This document shows positions 13,546-24,545 of a DNA stretch of 64,000 nucleotides, piece after piece; positions within the stretch are counted from its first letter, which is position 1; every line of letters starts with the position of its first letter. The stretch lies in the NCBI GenBank assembly GCA_036362985.1, contig JAYGXS010000003.1, forward strand, positions 72,360,669-72,424,668, written 5' to 3'. The notes under the pieces were generated by a model, which was not told where the DNA came from, ran no database searches, and saw nothing but the letters and a program-made list of their open reading frames with translations. Source of the DNA: Ligula intestinalis. Taxonomy: Eukaryota; Platyhelminthes; Cestoda; Diphyllobothriidea; Diphyllobothriidae. The translations under genes and the position numbers were made by a program.

Positions 13546-13810
13546 GCTCGGTCATCTCGACTTTGTCTTATCAACGGTTCAAGTGGGGAGAGGGTTTAGA
13601 GTGTGGATGGTGGCTGTTCGTCTGCTTTCACTATACTTGGCAATAGCCATAATCCCTGCTTTTAGACCTAAAGAGGACATCGTCGAAGTCGATTGTCGAA
13701 CAATCATCACTTCAACGGTGTCTGATCATTCACAGTCAATTTTGTTCATGGGAAACAAGTCATTTTCATGGCGGAAAACAAAAGAAAGTTAGGTTTGAGC
13801 CTTCATTTCA

Positions 13811-15445
13811 TTAGTGCATGGAGGCAATTGCAAATACAGGTGGTGTTTGTGCATTGAGCTTGTCAATGTAGCGGGAGTTCCGCGAGAGTATAAAAGGTAC
13901 TCGCAGTGTCGGCGCTCCGGCCTCTTCGCCGGTCATGGTACGAATCGTACACCGCACTACTGCCTCATACGAGACAATGACGTTTCGACAGACCTGCGAG
14001 CCCACCAGGACGTTGACTTCCTTCTCCAGGGGCGCTGCGGGCTCTGGTTCCGCTTGGGGCGCTGCAGGCGCTGCGGGTGGCGGGGAGCCCTTAGATCCCT
14101 TGGAGCCCCCCTTCTTCGAGGCGTCTTTTGAACCCTTGGAGCCGCTCTTAGGACTCTTGCGCCCAGCTGCATCTTCCGGGGGTGGCTCGATTTTCACTTT
14201 ATCTGCCCGCATAATTACCGTACTTTCTGCCAGGAAGATCTTATTGTCCCGACTCATTCTACCGTCAACAACTAGATTGTACAGGTGTCTCTCATACATG
14301 GGTCGAATGTTGAATTCTTTGGTCCAACCTTTATTTTTGGGGTTTACGGGCAGACCAGACTCACCGGAAGCTATATCGATCACACCGATCCGAACAACAA
14401 ATGTGTGGGGAATTTCGTTGACTAATTTACAGTTTTGTTCAACGCAGACAGTAATGGCGGAGACTACATGCCGAGCCGAGTCATTGGAAATATTAACGGT
14501 GACATTCACCGTATCGCCATGGTAGTAGACGTCTCTGTCGAGCTGGGCCGTAATCACTAGATCTCCCGTGTCTTCTAAGCAGGCGAAACGGTTGTATTCT
14601 ATGCTGCATATGGGCCTTTCCGCAGACGGGGTCACTACAGGAGCGATTGTGTACTTGTAGAATGTCATTGAGACTTCATTCTCAGGTGGCGGAATGCAGT
14701 AATCAAGTTTAGCCGAATAAGCGCGTAAGGTCCAGGAGAGACCAGTGACGTTTTCGATATGGTAAGGTCTGGTGAAGAACAACGAGTCCGGTAATCTCGT
14801 CAAGTCAAATTGGAAAGCATAGCAATGCCAACCGGAGGGAAATTCTTTACGAATCTTTTTGATCATGTCCTGCTCAAATAAGGTGTAGGGAACGGGCCGA
14901 TCAAAGTCTATGGGGAAAATGTGGCAGAAATCCCGGTAGAGGCGAATTTGTGAGACTACCGCTGGCGGGAAGGGGGGAACTTTTGAGTATTCATAGTAGG
15001 TGAAGTCTGCTGCAACCTCGACAAACAGCAGTTCCTTCGGATCGAGCGATAGTTCCTTCGGCACGGCAACTGCACCAAGAAGAATGGCCTTCTCCAGTTC
15101 CATTTTTGGCTCTTCATCCCCAGCGGGTACTGGACTGCCCGATTTGCTCTTCCCTGGTGACTTTGACTTGGGGGAACCCTTGGAACCCTTAGAACCCTTG
15201 GAACCCTTTGGACTGCCACTACGTCCGGCTTCGTCAGCTGCTTGCGGTTGGAGAGGTGGTAGTTGATTCCATACTTCATACAGATGTATTTTGTGGGCAT
15301 ATAGGACAATATTTTTGGATCTCCTGACGAATACTGAATCCATGTCATCATATCGCTCCCGGCCAAAAATGGCCTTCTCCAGGGCTTCGAGTGCCTCAGG
15401 AGAGGCTTTTGATCCTTTAGAGCCCTTTGAAGGACTGCTCGGCAT
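13811..15445 (-). CDS. Divergent arrestin with KGS inserts, paralogue 1
   Basis: Uninterrupted 544-codon frame, ATG at 15445 and TAG-type stop at 13811. I read it as an arrestin: N domain about residues 37-285, C domain about 295-525. Telling matches are QLDRDVYYHGDTVNVTV (classical LDKEIYYHGEPISV), NIRP..., LVVDGRMSRD with the lariat-loop Asp residues 394 and 400, and VIVSYEAVVR before LRVPFIL. Two lysine/glycine/serine/proline inserts (about 64-117 and 419-474) fall in loops of the N and C domain. The N-terminus is also KGS-rich. The protein ends just after the last C-domain strand, so the clathrin/AP2 tail of beta-arrestins is missing. By eye alignment the phosphate-sensing Arg of the polar core is Tyr 263. 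Arrestins bind phosphorylated receptors or act as trafficking adaptors; which applies here is unknown. No introns, and a paralogue lies 6.5 kb upstream. The ATG is supported by the paralogue starting the same way. Confidence 0.85.
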   Translation of the reverse strand: MPSSPSKGSKGSKASPEALEALEKAIFGRERYDDMDSVFVRRSKNIVLYAHKIHLYEVWNQLPPLQPQAADEAGRSGSPKGSKGSKGSKGSPKSKSPGKSKSGSPVPAGDEEPKMELEKAILLGAVAVPKELSLDPKELLFVEVAADFTYYEYSKVPPFPPAVVSQIRLYRDFCHIFPIDFDRPVPYTLFEQDMIKKIRKEFPSGWHCYAFQFDLTRLPDSLFFTRPYHIENVTGLSWTLRAYSAKLDYCIPPPENEVSMTFYKYTIAPVVTPSAERPICSIEYNRFACLEDTGDLVITAQLDRDVYYHGDTVNVTVNISNDSARHVVSAITVCVEQNCKLVNEIPHTFVVRIGVIDIASGESGLPVNPKNKGWTKEFNIRPMYERHLYNLVVDGRMSRDNKIFLAESTVIMRADKVKIEPPPEDAAGRKSPKSGSKGSKDASKKGGSKGSKGSPPPAAPAAPQAEPEPAAPLEKEVNVLVGSQVCRNVIVSYEAVVRCTIRTMTGEEAGAPTLRVPFILSRNSRYIDKLNAQTPPVFAIASMH

Positions 15446-16384
15446 TTTGCCTGGCTAACGTCCGAGACGACGCCTAAAGCCGGCCGTATACTTCACACAG
15501 CGTTGCCCAGTTCAAACGCCACCCCTCAATCGATTGAACGCCTAGGCGAGTTTGCACGCATTTGCTGGGTGGTATAGGACTGTTTTTTTTTCAGGGGAAA
15601 CATATGCTGAAAAGATCTGCTTTAAGTCAACTTTGCGCTGACTTATACACGTGGTATTTGTCTGCCTAATTCCCCTCACTAAAATTCTACGGAATGGACA
15701 AACTGAGGGCACCGGGAACTGTAGCATTGATGATTACGACAATCACAGCAGACACGTTTAAACGGCAGGCATGACGTGGGGGCCTACATCGGCGTGAATT
15801 CTGTCACAGGAGTAAATCCAGCTCTCCGAGTGTACTACTACATCATTCTTGGGCAGCCGCAACCGGGGGCTTGGCGGATCCCATCTGTATTTTCAGACGA
15901 AATGGTTGCAAGGTAAAAGCGCACGCCAGTTCTGCTGTGACAGTTGGCCATTCAGCTACGCTGAAGCAGCCGAAGATTGTGATGATGGTATCATGACGAG
16001 GGCACAGAAGTGACTTCCGACGATCGCCTACCGCGTAGATTCTGTGAATTCAGGCCTATTGGCTGTGTTAACTTATCAATAACGCCTTCCATTCGACTCG
16101 TGAGATGATGAACCTTCTGTACTCTGAACCATATTTCTGTTTAAGTGGTAGGCTAAAGCTTCGATCGTAGAAGTCTGACGGGACGGGAGGGAAAGCAGGT
16201 CTTTTCTGAAACTTCGAAACTTGATTTAAAGTTTGGAGAATAAGATACTCATTAATTTTTAAAAAATGTTTTCTGGGAAGAATTCTTAAATTTCAATCCC
16301 TGAAAATGGTTTAGATTTAAATAAAGTCAGTGCTTCATCATATAAGTTTCTTCCAGCCGCCCCCAAGAACAAAGCGTTGCAAAG
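15446..16384. other. Upstream region of arrestin 1, nothing recognised
   Basis: No clear TATA box, splice acceptor or coding exon could be assigned. Sequence becomes AT-rich from about 16200. Any promoter of arrestin 1 should lie here, but nothing in the bases pins it down. Confidence 0.4.
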
Positions 16385-16960
16385 CCCTATTTAAGTAATA
16401 TATGCTCCTCTCATTGATTTTTGAAGCCCTTACAAATTCCAGTATATTTTATACAACAGATACGGGAAAATATCCTTTCTGGTAGCAAATTGATCTTCAA
16501 ATCGAATAAATGAAGAAAGTGTATCTTTCAGTTTCAAAAAACTTGTCTAGCACCGAAATATTTTTGACCCTCGATCTGTCGTTACATATGCATGGAGGGT
16601 TTGCCAACCACAAACTGCATACATCCCGTCTAACGAAAATTACTCAATCGTCTGCGTGCTGAGAGAAAAATCACATCGTTCTCGGGAAATTTTACATTGA
16701 ATGTGGGCCGTGTATATTTTAAACACAGCGTTCATAACTGGTCCGAAACGATGTTTTTTTAAATAAATGTTCCATGGTCTTAAAAAATCTCGTTGGAAAA
16801 ATTTTTTACCACAGGATACACTTTCTTAAAGTACACGATTCGAAGAAGACGTACAAGAAAAATAATTTTTCTGCATATTTGGTATACCATATTTTTGAAT
16901 TTTAGAGCAAAATGACGATATTTCGAAGGTTTTCATCTGTGTATATGTTTGTTTACAGTC
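16385..16960 (+). repeat. Diverged foldback-family copy
   Basis: Weak but ordered similarity to the element at 20062-20909. It has the arm block with TATATTTTAT and TAGCAAATT, then the central block beginning near 16540, then arm sequence with GTACAAGAAAAATAATTTTTC near 16850. Arms are no longer strongly self-complementary. It is probably an old member of the same family; the boundaries are approximate. Confidence 0.4.
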
Positions 16961-19900
16961 CTTATTAGCTATGTGATAATATAAACTACAGCCGACGGAT
17001 TTTATTCTTGTGTAACAAAATTCCATCACGAAATGTTGGATCTGGCGTAATTGAGTCCACTTTTTTCTTCAAAACACTGCTCTTAACTGAATTATTTTCT
17101 ATTAGCCAGCTTTTGTGCCTCAAATCAATTAAGTAAGCAAATATAACAACCTAAAGTGTGTGGTAAACCACCTCCTCCAATAGCGGTCTTGAAGTTTCAT
17201 GAGTCAAACAATCTATTTTATCGTCTACTGAAAGCAATATGGTAACTATAATTACTTTCGTGAAAGCTGTAAAAGAGTCATTGGGTAGTCCTGCATTATC
17301 GCCTTCATGATGAATAAACTGGGTTCAAAAATAAGATATCGGCGAGAAGGATTTTCCTTTTCCAAAAAATTATAGAACATTGTGACAACCAGCTCAATTT
17401 TCTAAGGCCAGGAAATAGCAGGTAAGGTCAGCATTAAATAATCAGGAGGATTTCGAAAAATCGATTCTAAAAACAAGGAAATAAAGCTATGTTACACTTC
17501 TATTACTCAACGCACGTATAGAGCATAAGATTGCCGAATGATTCATAAAAATCTCCGGAAATGACACCTAGGATCTACTGATTTTGTATTCACTGTTTAA
17601 ATTTTAGTTCCGCCACGCGGTGAAGCTGATGCTGCAATGACCGAATGGTACCCTTGTCCTTGAGGTACCTGATACAACATGCGATACTGGCCTTTGGAGA
17701 GGGGTCTTTCCGACCAGCCTCAAACAAGACCATCGGAAAAAAATCAACTTTAAATAAGACGCGCGTTGCTTTTACTAGTTTTTGAGGCCTATATGAATTT
17801 CAGAATGAACAAACAAAAGGGGTTTTATGATGTTTACTCCACAGAAAGTTACGCATTTTCGTTTGGTTTCCATAAAATTAAAGACGCACTATATCGGAAG
17901 CCAGTTTATCTCTTATCTCTATGCAATAATTGCGATATTTGACAAATTTCCTGGATCTCTTTGCAAGCTTCATAAATGATATGCACTATTCTGCGGATTT
18001 TCGACCATTTAAATAACCATGCATATATCTTGTAAACTTTCAAAACCTAACAGACGTCCTATATTGCTGTAGGCTGTTTGAGGAAGATATTTATTTCTGC
18101 ACTTTACATTTCAGGTGCCTTTTTCAAAACTAAAACCGACTTCATTTGCGCATTAAAATTCCATCAAATAATTATCAGGTTATTTGGTCGTGTATTTCGC
18201 GGATGACTACATGGGAGCTCAGCTGAAAGTTTGTAGGAATTATTTTAAGATTCAGTTGCAAACTACTCAGCACTGTAAGACTGCTTTATAAGGCTATCAA
18301 AAAATTGGCCCCCAACTTGCTAAAAATTAATCAGTTCACATTGAGCTAATCACTATTTAGTCGTTTCAATGACTGGCCAAATTGCCGGCGGTATGATGGT
18401 GAATGAACAGTTTGATCATCGATTCCGGCGTTATTCGCAGTGTTTCTTTAATAGCGGTGACTGCGATGACTTAAATCAGTTTATAACGATGATAGACATG
18501 CACTGCATCCAGTGCACTCTCTCATCGCACTCATCTGTGACCGGTGTCAGGAAGACTGGAGGCAAGATTGAGCGCAAGTTACTGGCGTAGCACGAGCCTG
18601 CACCGCGACGTGCCATCACACTCCCTAGACAGGTCATTTTTATGGATGCGCATCCTCAATTACGCCTGTCATGCCCTGACCTGATCTCGATGTTGATCCA
18701 GCACCTCTGTCGCATAGTCCGTTGTAGGAGGTTTAACGGAAATCCACCGACCAAGGTATGCTCAACTACGTCCTATTATCGTTTCCGTTCATTCGGGCCG
18801 GAAGAGAGGTGGGGGGCGTTCCCTCACGTGCGATCGGTGATGTTTATTTTCCCCGCAGTTTAACTTTTCGGAGTAAAAACTTATGATTGTGGAATTTTGC
18901 ACAAAATTCCAAAGGGTCTCTTGACATTTTGGCAAAGTGCGAACGGGTAAGGTGAATACACGTGTAGATTGACTGACGAGAGCCTAAATCGCTTTCTCAT
19001 TCTTTTTCAGGCACCTATCGTCTATCTGTTGTCCGGCCGCCTCGTAAATTTTTGCGACACCATCATCATTGACAACTAGCTGAGGCGCTCGTATAGCCCA
19101 GGCAGTACTACGTCGACTGTTGAACCCGAGCACTTAACCCCACACTTAGTTAGTTAAACAAAACAAATGCTACTGTCATTCTGTAAGTACACCTTTTAAA
19201 GTGACTATTTTAAGTGTAGTTGAACAAATGTATACGATGCAAACAATAGGGTTCTCAGCGACATTGCCTATTACCCTCACCGAAAACTTGGCTGGCCCAA
19301 TGACCAACCAACACAGGCGGAGGAAATGCAAATTTTTACTCAAATTTAGCGGCTAATCCAATCAACCATTGATCCAATTAATTTGAGTAGTCCGTGGTAG
19401 CTGTTTTTAATCAACTACAGTCTGAAAGCAACTGTGAACAACACTCATCCTCCGTTCCGACACACAAAAGCCAGTTCTCATGTAACATTAGTGCGGAAAA
19501 GGCAATGCATTGTACAGTGGTTAATACTACCGGGGACAATCAGTAGCAGTTGCGAGTTAGACTGGCGTGTACAGCACTAGCCTGTGTGCCTTTGAAGCAC
19601 TTGTGATACCTACCGGAGCATATAAACGCGCCAGTTCACCAAGCTATCGCAGACTGACCATCAGTTTAGAACGATGATCAGGTTTTTAAGCTGACAGCAA
19701 GTTGTGAGAGGATCAGGCCTGTCATGACTGCCATGAAGACAGTGTCTCTTAACCGGCGCAGTGACTAGTCTGGCATACAACATCAAACCATCGCGAGTAA
19801 AACGCACACGCGAAGCAAATTAAAATCGCAACGATTCATTACGGCCTGTCCGGAGCAAGCAAAGTTGTACGGCATTTTTGGTTAGGCAAGTTCACTACGC

Positions 19901-20061
19901 AGGCTACGGACATATGATCTGAAAATCTTAGTTTTCGAATATCCGAAATACAAGGACATTTTATGAAAGGAGGTTTCTCTAAATTTGCACGGGATGTTAC
20001 GTGGTCTGTCAGCATTTCGGCTGGTGAACTACAGTAGATGCCATAATTCACGCAAATTTTG
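16961..20061. other. AT-rich spacer between arrestin paralogues
   Basis: About 3 kb with no supportable gene. 17780-18330 has faint resemblance to foldback arms, too weak to call. 18535-18610 carries the short K repeat listed separately. The two 73-codon open stretches at 18369-18590 and 18642-18863 have no recognised content. Confidence 0.5.
18535..18610 (+). repeat. Short repeat K, copy
   Basis: ACCGGTGTCAGGAAGACTGGAGGC and the following GAGCGCAAG..GACGTG block match 44240-44320 and, in part, 44515-44580. It seems to be a piece of a dispersed element. Confidence 0.4.
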
Positions 20062-20909
20062 ACATAGGCGAAAAGTTTATACTCTTTCGCTCATCGGTAT
20101 CGATTAAGGTTGTGATACTGATTGTCGTGTAGCCTGTTCTGAAGTTCATACCGTCATGATGGGCTTTTTAACGAGCTTTGCTCTAGCTACTAGCAAAACG
20201 TATCTATTGTAAAAACTGGCTACTTAATTAGTACGGCTTTATAAACTCAAATATATTTTATGATAAATACGCACGTTGAAATATTTCTTGCACTTGTTTG
20301 ATAGCAAATTACGCCTTCTTTAAATTCCATACTTAAATTAACGGTATCTTTCGGTTTTAAAAAAGTTTCTCAATTGGCGAAAAAATTTGTCACCCTACTG
20401 ATTGCTACACTCGAATCCAAACTTTAAAAACTGCAAAATCTGTACGTCCTGTTTAAGGAAAAGTACGTTTTCGCCTACAGTGTGAGGAAGAAGTCACATG
20501 GTTGTCATAAAATATTGCAATAGACGTGGAACATGTTTTATGCATTATAGGCAGCATTAATAAATTGACGGATACGATGTATTATGAATAAACACCTCAC
20601 AATTGTAAAAAAGCTCATAATTAGCAACTTTTTCTTTAAGTATAGAATTTAAAGAAGCCTTAATTTGCTATCAAATAAGTGCAAGAAATATGTTTAGGTG
20701 CATGCTTTCCATAAAATATCTTTGAATTTATAAAGCCTTACTACTTCAGTAGCCAGTTTTTACAGTAAATACGTTTTGCTAATGGTCAAAACGAAGCTCG
20801 TTAAAAGTCCGCATCCCACCATGACTAAAATAACTTTAGAATAGACTGCACGATAATCACAATCTGAGTCAATGCCAATAACGAAAAAGTATCAATCTTT
20901 CGCATATGT
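20062..20909. repeat. Foldback element 1 (long inverted repeat)
   Basis: Left arm 20062-20380 is an imperfect reverse complement of right arm 20620-20909. Matching blocks include ACGTATCTATTGTAAAAACTGGCT against AGCCAGTTTTTACAGTAAATACGT. About 240 bases of non-palindromic centre lie between the arms. That centre recurs, reversed, in 26250-27445 and, in this orientation, in 47465-49085. No coding frame is present. It is likely a non-autonomous foldback or MITE-like transposon; no transposase or clear target duplication was seen. Confidence 0.8.
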
Positions 20910-21918
20910 TGGCATACTGCGCGATTTTCGGCGAATGCTGTTAGAACTGAATTTGCGCACAAACCACCTCTTCTGAGATTTCAAAAAAAGATGAAGATGA
21001 GGATGATTTTATAGCCATCCCATGTAGTTTTTCTGAGAAATACCGAAGATTCAAACACTGTGCTAAATGAGAAAACTTAATGGACAGACAACAGAAGAAA
21101 TAAAAGAACCAAAGCAGATTACTTTCGGTATGGTTGACTGTATAGCTATCTAAACAGGACACGAGAGAATACGTACGCCCGTCCCACGTACATTGGATGG
21201 CCTTTCAGTATATATTCTCGGATCTTCACGCGGACGCTGACATAATATAAACTAAATTGCAGCCTTTATCTTAATTCTAGCCCAAGCCTTAACCCAAGCG
21301 CTACAGTTATCACGAACCCAAACCTTAACTCTCACTATAACCCTGACCTTAATCTCAATCTATAACTTACCAATAAGGTCAACCCGACCCTTCACTTGAA
21401 ACTGATTTCTCCGGAGTTTGACCCAAAGCCATGTTTATTGTCAGCGGTTCCTGTTACCATGTCCATTTAAGTGACAATGCATGTCATCCCTACCAAGACG
21501 AATGGTGTTCTCCTTTATCTTTGGCGAAGAAAAAACGTAGAGTAATTTGGAAACATCGTGCTCCATAAATTCCTTTTCTAGCCACAAGTTTCGATGCGGT
21601 GCGCATAGTCTTCAGTTACTACAAGGCCGCATGAGCTTTCGACCCAGGACCAGTGAGATTAAGGTCTCTCTGTAACGGTAATAAGGACTCGGGCAACAAC
21701 ATTCTAACCTGACCACCAAATGCAGACCAAAAGTCAGCTAATAGAAGAACATCTTTTTTTATGAAAGGTACCAAGCTCTAAAATGCAGGACTCAACGTCC
21801 ATGTGCCAGAAGTCGCAGTGTCTTTAGCCTTGCATAGGTCACCCTGATAAGAAGCCTAGTGGGTGTGGAGAAGGGGTTAGGAAATATCCAAAATCAAGCG
21901 TAATTCTGTAAAGAAAGT
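20910..21918. other. Region 3' of arrestin 2
   Basis: Contains the telomere-like tract at 21275-21372. Otherwise no gene or recognised signal; I could not find a convincing polyadenylation signal for the arrestin on the minus strand. Confidence 0.45.
21275..21372. repeat. Degenerate telomere-like C-rich tract
   Basis: A run of imperfect units such as CCAAACCTTAACTC, TATAACCCTGACC and TTAATCTC. Like 31815-31945, it is followed within about 100 bases by a related segment ending in ...TTAAGTGA. This suggests the tract belongs to a dispersed element rather than to a chromosome end. Confidence 0.5.
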
Positions 21919-23721
21919 CTAGTGCATGGCGGCCATGGCAAATATTGGTGGAGTTTGAACATTGAGCTTATCAAAATAGCGTGAGTTCCGTGAAAGCAGG
22001 AAGGGTACCCGTACGGAGGGGGCACCGCCCTCGTCACCAGCGGGAGTCCGGATTGTGCAACGCACAACCGCCTCGTAGGAGATGATCGCCGTTCGACAGA
22101 CCTGGTTGTCCACCAGGACGTTGACTTCTTTTTCCAGAACAGGGGGTGGGGGCGGCTCCTCCTCAGGCACCACTGGTGGTGTTTTTTCCTTCGGTGAACC
22201 TTTGCCCTTTGAACCCTTTCCCTTTGAACCCTTGCCCTTTGAACCCTTGCCTTTCGAGCCCTTCTCCTTCGAGCCTTTACCCTTTGAGCCACCCTTGGGG
22301 GACCCCTTGGAACCCTTGGAGCCCTTTTTCGATTGGCTCTTTGGACTCTTGCCTCCCGAGGCTGGCGGTTCTGGTGGCGGTTCCAGCTTGACGATATCCG
22401 CTCGCATGATTACTGTACTCTCCGCCAGGAATATCTTATGATCTCTGACCATCCGCCCGTCCACAACGAGGTTGCGCAGGCTCCTGTCATACATGGGCCG
22501 AATGTTGAATTCCTTCGACCAGCCCTTATTTTTGGGATTCACGGGAAGTCCAAATTCGCCGGGGCCAATGTAAATTTCACCTATGCGAATGCTGTAGGTG
22601 TGAGGAATCTCGCTGGTTATCCGGCAGTTCTGTTCAATGCAGACACTTATGGTGGAGACAATGTGTCGTGAAGAGTCGTTGGCGATGCTCACATTTATAT
22701 TAACAGTGTCACCTTGGTAGTAGACGTCGCGGTCAAGTTGAACAGTGATCACTAGGCTGCCAGTATCTTGCAAACAGGCAAAACGATTGTAATCAACCGT
22801 TGAAATTGGTCGTTCAACAGATGGGTAAAGAACTGGAGCTATGGTATACTTGTAGAAAACCATGGAAACCTCATTTTCCGGTGGTGGTATACAGTACTCT
22901 GTCCGAGCAGCAAATGCCCGCAGCGTCCATTTCAGTCCACTGATGTTTTCAACATGCCAAGGTCTGGTGAAGAAGATGGAATCCGGTTTCCTGGTCAGGT
23001 CAAACAGGAAGGCGTAAGAGTACCAACCGTGTGGATATTCGTCATGCACCTTTATCAGCATGTGTTGTGCAAAGACCGTGAAGGGAGTAGGCCTGTCAAA
23101 GTTGTAGGGGAAAATATAGTAGAAATCACGGTAACAACGTACATTTGTGACTACTGCCGGCGGGAAAGGTGGAACCTTGGAGTAGTCATAGTAGACAAAG
23201 TCAGCCGTCACTTCGACGAACAATTTGTCTCCCGGCTTAAGGAGCGTTTTTGGGACAGCAACGGCCCCAATAAGAAGAGCTTTATCATATTCTTCCTTTG
23301 CTACCTCTTCGGCCCCATCTCCCTCCTTTCCAGCTGAGCCCTTGCCAGGCGAATTCTTTGGTGATTTACCCTTTTTCGGTGACTTGCTCTTTGGCGACTT
23401 GCCCTTCTTTCCCGGTGACTTTTTGGAGCCCTTCGGGGAACCTGTCGATTTCCCACCCCCTGCCGGTTCTTCCTTTGGCTTCTGTACTGGCGGCAGCCTG
23501 TTCCAGACTTCGTAAATGTGTATTTTGGGGGCAAACAAGACAATGTTCTTTGATTTCTTAATGAAAATGGAGTCCATAATGTCGTATCGTTCTCTCCCAA
23601 AAATTGTCTTCTCAATTTCGGCGAGTCGTTCTGGGGAGCCTTTAGAACCTTTTGAGCCTTTGGATCCCTTGGATCCTTTGCTTCCTTTGCCACCTTTGCC
23701 GCCACTTTTTTTACTAGGCAT
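21919..23721 (-). CDS. Divergent arrestin with KGS inserts, paralogue 2
   Basis: Uninterrupted 600-codon frame, ATG at 23721, stop at 21919. It is collinear with the 544-aa neighbour and clearly paralogous: around the C domain about three quarters of residues look identical. N domain about residues 50-310, C domain about 320-580. Shared marks are LDRDVYYQGDTVNINV, LVVDGRMVRD (Asp 421 and Asp 427), IISYEAVVRC and the unusual C-terminus ...AMH. The low-complexity inserts are longer here: an N-terminal KGS run (residues 8-29), an N-domain insert about 77-147 rich in Ser-Pro-Lys, and a C-domain insert about 449-530 containing six 5-residue GSKGK-type units. Tyr 290 sits where classical arrestins have the phosphate-sensor Arg. 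No introns, no membrane segment. The insert sequences would be strongly basic with many SP sites. Function is not known; an adaptor or receptor-binding role is inferred from the fold only. Confidence 0.87.
   Translation of the reverse strand: MPSKKSGGKGGKGSKGSKGSKGSKGSKGSPERLAEIEKTIFGRERYDIMDSIFIKKSKNIVLFAPKIHIYEVWNRLPPVQKPKEEPAGGGKSTGSPKGSKKSPGKKGKSPKSKSPKKGKSPKNSPGKGSAGKEGDGAEEVAKEEYDKALLIGAVAVPKTLLKPGDKLFVEVTADFVYYDYSKVPPFPPAVVTNVRCYRDFYYIFPYNFDRPTPFTVFAQHMLIKVHDEYPHGWYSYAFLFDLTRKPDSIFFTRPWHVENISGLKWTLRAFAARTEYCIPPPENEVSMVFYKYTIAPVLYPSVERPISTVDYNRFACLQDTGSLVITVQLDRDVYYQGDTVNINVSIANDSSRHIVSTISVCIEQNCRITSEIPHTYSIRIGEIYIGPGEFGLPVNPKNKGWSKEFNIRPMYDRSLRNLVVDGRMVRDHKIFLAESTVIMRADIVKLEPPPEPPASGGKSPKSQSKKGSKGSKGSPKGGSKGKGSKEKGSKGKGSKGKGSKGKGSKGKGSPKEKTPPVVPEEEPPPPPVLEKEVNVLVDNQVCRTAIISYEAVVRCTIRTPAGDEGGAPSVRVPFLLSRNSRYFDKLNVQTPPIFAMAAMH
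22198..22292 (-). repeat. 15-bp coding tandem repeat in arrestin 2
   Basis: Six to seven imperfect copies of a 15-base unit (plus-strand form CCCTTTGAACCCTTG-like) encode Gly-Ser-Lys-Gly-Lys repeats in the C-domain insert. Unit edges are in frame, so length change by whole units keeps the gene open. Confidence 0.8.
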
Positions 23722-24059
23722 TTTGAGACCCTATTTTTTTCCTGGGTGCTGTGCGCTTGACGGGTGCCGTGTGCTGCACGCGTGTCTGTTTAAAGCCGTC
23801 CCCACGGTCGATAAGTCACTCGTGCCGACAAGGCCAAAGGTCGGCCGGCCTCCGAGAGGCACCTGTTTTGAATGCTTTGAAGCACCACGTGGTGCCTATT
23901 TCAACAACGGTTTACAGAAATGTTTTTTTAACTATTTTTCTGGGTGTTCTAACTACAAGCGGAGTGCCCGCGTCTCCCTACAGAATTCACTGCGATCTTG
24001 GAGACAATGTTTGCGTGGCCTTGTTTTATTTGATGGACGAATGCTGGGGGGAGGTGGTC
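23722..24059. other. Upstream region of arrestin 2
   Basis: Likely holds the 5' end and promoter of the 600-aa arrestin gene, but no TATA box or other element can be assigned with confidence. Confidence 0.35.
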
Positions 24060-24235
24060 CACTGAGAAGCCGAAACTCTCACAACTGCATCATCCATGAG
24101 TATAATATCAGCGAAGTACACACGTGTCTGGATGTTTAGCTAGTACTTTTTCTATGAGTATGGTGAATAATTACTTATTTATATACTACTGACTACCACG
24201 ATAGTCCGCAGTAGCTGATGGATTTCAACGCAAGT
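24060..24235 (+). repeat. 170-bp dispersed repeat, copy 1
   Basis: Aligns with 24375-24545 and 28145-28320. Shared blocks are a CTGA-xx-AGCCGAAA start, CAACTGC.TCAT, GAA.xACACGTGTCTGG, TAGCTAGT and GTATGGTGAATAATTA. All three copies are in the same orientation. Confidence 0.65.
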
Positions 24236-24374
24236 ATTCCAACTAACCCCCGGACTGAGCACGAAAAGTTTTGTTCCGAGGGATTCACTAAAAATGCATG
24301 CAGTAATTTCAGAGGAAATTAAACAGGTCCAGATGGAAACTGGAGTTCAAATGCCAGAAAAACATGCGAGGAAC

Positions 24375-24545
24375 TCTGGAAGGACTATTGATGAGCCGAA
24401 ATCCTAGCAACTGCGTCATGCAGCAGCACAAACTTAGTGAAACACGTGTGTCTGGGTTTCTAGCTAGTGCCTGTCCTGTCAGTTTGGTGAATAATTATGG
24501 ATTTGCACATACTACTGCCTGTGGAATAGCATCCAGTCTGCTTCC
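24375..24545 (+). repeat. 170-bp dispersed repeat, copy 2
   Basis: Best-preserved of the three copies, beginning near TTGATGAGCCGAAATCC and running through TTGGTGAATAATTATGG. It lies about 140 bases after copy 1. Confidence 0.65.

Noticed and set aside
13814..14525. Plus-strand open frames of 105 and 196 codons opposite arrestin 1
   Set aside because: Antisense shadows of the KGS-rich, GC-rich coding sequence; no independent motif.
21894..23705. Other open frames over arrestin 2 on both strands
   Set aside because: Low-complexity translation of the same repeats in wrong frames.
24385..24420. TGATGAGCCGAAA resembles a hammerhead ribozyme core
   Set aside because: There is no room for stem II and the flanks do not pair as stem I. 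The other two copies of the repeat (24060, 28145) do not keep both core boxes.
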